From the NCBI GenBank assembly GCA_946533175.1, contig CAMNBS010000046.1:1-7451 (forward strand): 7,451 nucleotides of DNA, given 5' to 3'. This DNA is from an uncultured Clostridia bacterium. Lineage in GTDB: Bacteria; Bacillota_I; Bacilli_A; RF39; UBA660. A program made the translations under genes and the position numbers. This document shows positions 5,754-7,451 of the stretch, in pieces. A model generated the notes under the pieces. It was not told the DNA's origin and searched no databases. It was given only the letters and a program-made list of their open reading frames with translations. The first letter of the stretch is position 1; each line of letters begins with the position of its first letter.

Positions 5754-7427
5754 ATGAAAAAAGAAACAAAATTTATTATTTTAGGTGGATTAGGCGAAAT
5801 AGGGAAAAATATGTATGCTCTTTGGCATGATGACGAAATAATTATTATTGATGCCGGAATATCTTTTGCCGATATGACAACCTTTGGCGTTGACTATTTA
5901 GTTCCTGACTATACTTTTTTAAAAAATAATGAAAGTAAAATAAAGGCCTTATTTATTACCCATGGTCATGAAGATCATATTGGTGGTATACCTTTTCTTT
6001 TACAAATGGTTAATATTCCATATATTTATGCACCTAATCAAGCTTGTGAATTAATAAAATTAAAATTATTAGATAAAAATATTCGTTATGACAATCTTAT
6101 TACATATCAATCAAGCGATGTAATAAAGTTTAAACATTTTGAAGTAGATTTTTTTAATACTACCCACTCTATCCCTGATTCTCATGGTATAAGAGTTAAA
6201 ACACCAAATGGAACAGTAGTAACAACTGGAGATTTTAAGTTTGATTTAACACCAATTGGACCAGTAGCTGATTTACATAAAATAGCGAGAATTGGTGAAG
6301 AAGGTGTTGATTTATTAGTAAGTGATTCTACTAACGCCTTAAATGAAGGAGTTAGTAATAGTGAGTCTAAAGTTGACGAAGCATTAAATGATATTTTTGC
6401 TAAACATCAAATAGAAAGAATAATTATTGCCACCTTCGCTTCTAATATTTATCGTCTTAAACATATTGTTGAAACATGCTATAAATATAAAAGAAAAATT
6501 TGTATTTTCGGTCGTAGTATGGAAAACAACATTGAAATATCAATTAATGGAGGATACATTAATCATAAAGAATTATTTATTACTCCCGAAGAAGCCAATA
6601 ATTTAAAACCAAAAGAAGTATGTATTTTATGTACTGGAAGTCAAGGAGAGCCTCTAGCAGCCTTATCACGTATTGCTGATGGTGAACATAAATCAATTAA
6701 ATTAAGACCCGATGATGTAGTAATATTCTCATCAAGTCCTATTCCTGGTAATGCCATGAGCATTGGAAGAACAATTAATAAATTATATTTAAAGGGTGTA
6801 AAAGTATATACTAATTCTGATACAACTGATATTCATACTTCTGGTCATGCTAATATTGAAGAATTAAAGTTAATGATTAGATTAATAAAACCTAAATACA
6901 TGCTACCTTTCCACGGTGAATATCGAATGCTTAAAAATCATGCTGATATATCCGTAATGTGTGGTGTTCAAAAAGAAAATACTTTTATCCTTGATAATGG
7001 TGATACCCTAATTATGAATAATCATGTTATTACTAAAGGAGAAAGTATTAAACAAGAAGATATCTTTGTTGATGGCAACCGTGCATCAGAAGTAGCAGCT
7101 CAAGTAATTAGAGATCGTAAAATTATGGCTAGTGATGGTATATTAGTTATTATTGCTAATATAGATATGAAAAATAAAAAATTACTAATAAAGCCTGCCA
7201 TTACAACAAGAGGTTTTGTTCAAGTTAATAAAAATGAAGAACTACTCAAAAAAATTGAAGTACGAAGTAGTATTATAATTACCGAAAAACTAAAAGATTC
7301 GTCAATTACTTTCACTGATTTAAGAAACACCTTAACTTTACAAATTGGTAATTATATTAATGAATTAACCGGACGTCATCCAATTATTCTGCCTATTATT
7401 TTAGATATAAATAAAAATACTGGATAA
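5754..7427 (+). CDS. rnjA: Ribonuclease J (RNase J1 type)
   Basis: A 557-residue metallo-beta-lactamase/beta-CASP ribonuclease (B. subtilis RNase J1 is 555). The family has 5'-3' exonuclease and endonuclease activity and acts in mRNA decay and rRNA maturation in the cytoplasm. Metal-site motifs are THGHEDHIGG (H70, H72, D74, H75), TTHS (H138), TTGDFKFD (D160) and PFHGEYRML (H387). The beta-CASP insertion runs from about 190 to 370 with SDSTNA (190-195), IATFASNIYRL (225-235), TGSQGEP (294-300) and HTSGHA (361-366), which binds RNA phosphates. The C-terminal oligomerization domain is about 450-557. All catalytic residues are kept, so it should be active. ATG 5754 follows AAAGGAG. It is divergent from dnaG and monocistronic, ending in its own terminator. 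The J1 rather than J2 assignment rests on length and overall similarity and is less certain than the family. Confidence 0.95.
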   Translation: MKKETKFIILGGLGEIGKNMYALWHDDEIIIIDAGISFADMTTFGVDYLVPDYTFLKNNESKIKALFITHGHEDHIGGIPFLLQMVNIPYIYAPNQACELIKLKLLDKNIRYDNLITYQSSDVIKFKHFEVDFFNTTHSIPDSHGIRVKTPNGTVVTTGDFKFDLTPIGPVADLHKIARIGEEGVDLLVSDSTNALNEGVSNSESKVDEALNDIFAKHQIERIIIATFASNIYRLKHIVETCYKYKRKICIFGRSMENNIEISINGGYINHKELFITPEEANNLKPKEVCILCTGSQGEPLAALSRIADGEHKSIKLRPDDVVIFSSSPIPGNAMSIGRTINKLYLKGVKVYTNSDTTDIHTSGHANIEELKLMIRLIKPKYMLPFHGEYRMLKNHADISVMCGVQKENTFILDNGDTLIMNNHVITKGESIKQEDIFVDGNRASEVAAQVIRDRKIMASDGILVIIANIDMKNKKLLIKPAITTRGFVQVNKNEELLKKIEVRSSIIITEKLKDSSITFTDLRNTLTLQIGNYINELTGRHPIILPIILDINKNTG

Positions 7428-7447
7428 ATCATTCCAGTATTTTTATT
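7413..7447 (+). terminator. Strong intrinsic terminator of rnjA
   Basis: A perfect 12-bp stem, AAAAATACTGGA (7413-7424) with TCCAGTATTTTT (7433-7444), encloses an 8-nt loop that holds the TAA stop codon (7425-7427). The left arm encodes the last codons of rnjA. Runs of A on the left and T on the right would also let it work on the other strand, for a gene converging from beyond the right edge. Confidence 0.9.
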
Positions 7448-7451
7448 TATA

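Overview
The window is AT-rich, single-circular-genome-style DNA from a low-GC Gram-positive bacterium (Bacillota, Bacilli or a related lineage). The evidence is the gene order dnaG - sigA/rpoD - trmK, the presence of RNase J instead of an RNase E-centred system, strong AAGGAG-type ribosome binding sites and A/T-biased codons. All four complete genes end in TAA and use TGG for every tryptophan, so the standard code fits and a Mycoplasma-type code (TGA = Trp) is unlikely. The reduced, AT-rich style resembles uncultured gut Bacilli with small genomes, but that placement is an inference.

Layout, left to right. Bases 1-2012 (minus strand) carry a long gene whose 3' end lies beyond the left edge. 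It has a type IV prepilin-like N-terminus (GFTIIE) and a very large ectodomain: a Cys-rich pilin-proximal region, Ig-like segments, an oligo-aspartate tract, an InlB-B-like segment and tandem composite repeats of the kind found in surface proteins. It has its own candidate promoter at about 2037-2065. Bases 2089-5577 (minus strand) hold the tightly packed core operon, transcribed right to left: dnaG (primase), rpoD/sigA (primary sigma factor) and trmK (tRNA m1A22 methyltransferase). dnaG and rpoD overlap by 7 nt, and rpoD and trmK are 1 nt apart. A weak A/T-only terminator hairpin overlaps the trmK stop codon. Bases 5578-5753 are a divergent intergenic region with promoters in both directions. 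Bases 5754-7427 (plus strand) encode RNase J (rnjA), followed at once by a strong intrinsic terminator whose stem begins inside the coding region.

Together the core genes couple replication priming, housekeeping transcription and tRNA modification in one transcript, with mRNA decay/5' processing on the divergent side. The least ordinary object is the giant prepilin-like protein at the left. It suggests a surface-exposed multidomain protein carried on a pilin-type membrane anchor. No RNA genes, CRISPR arrays or insertion sequences were seen.
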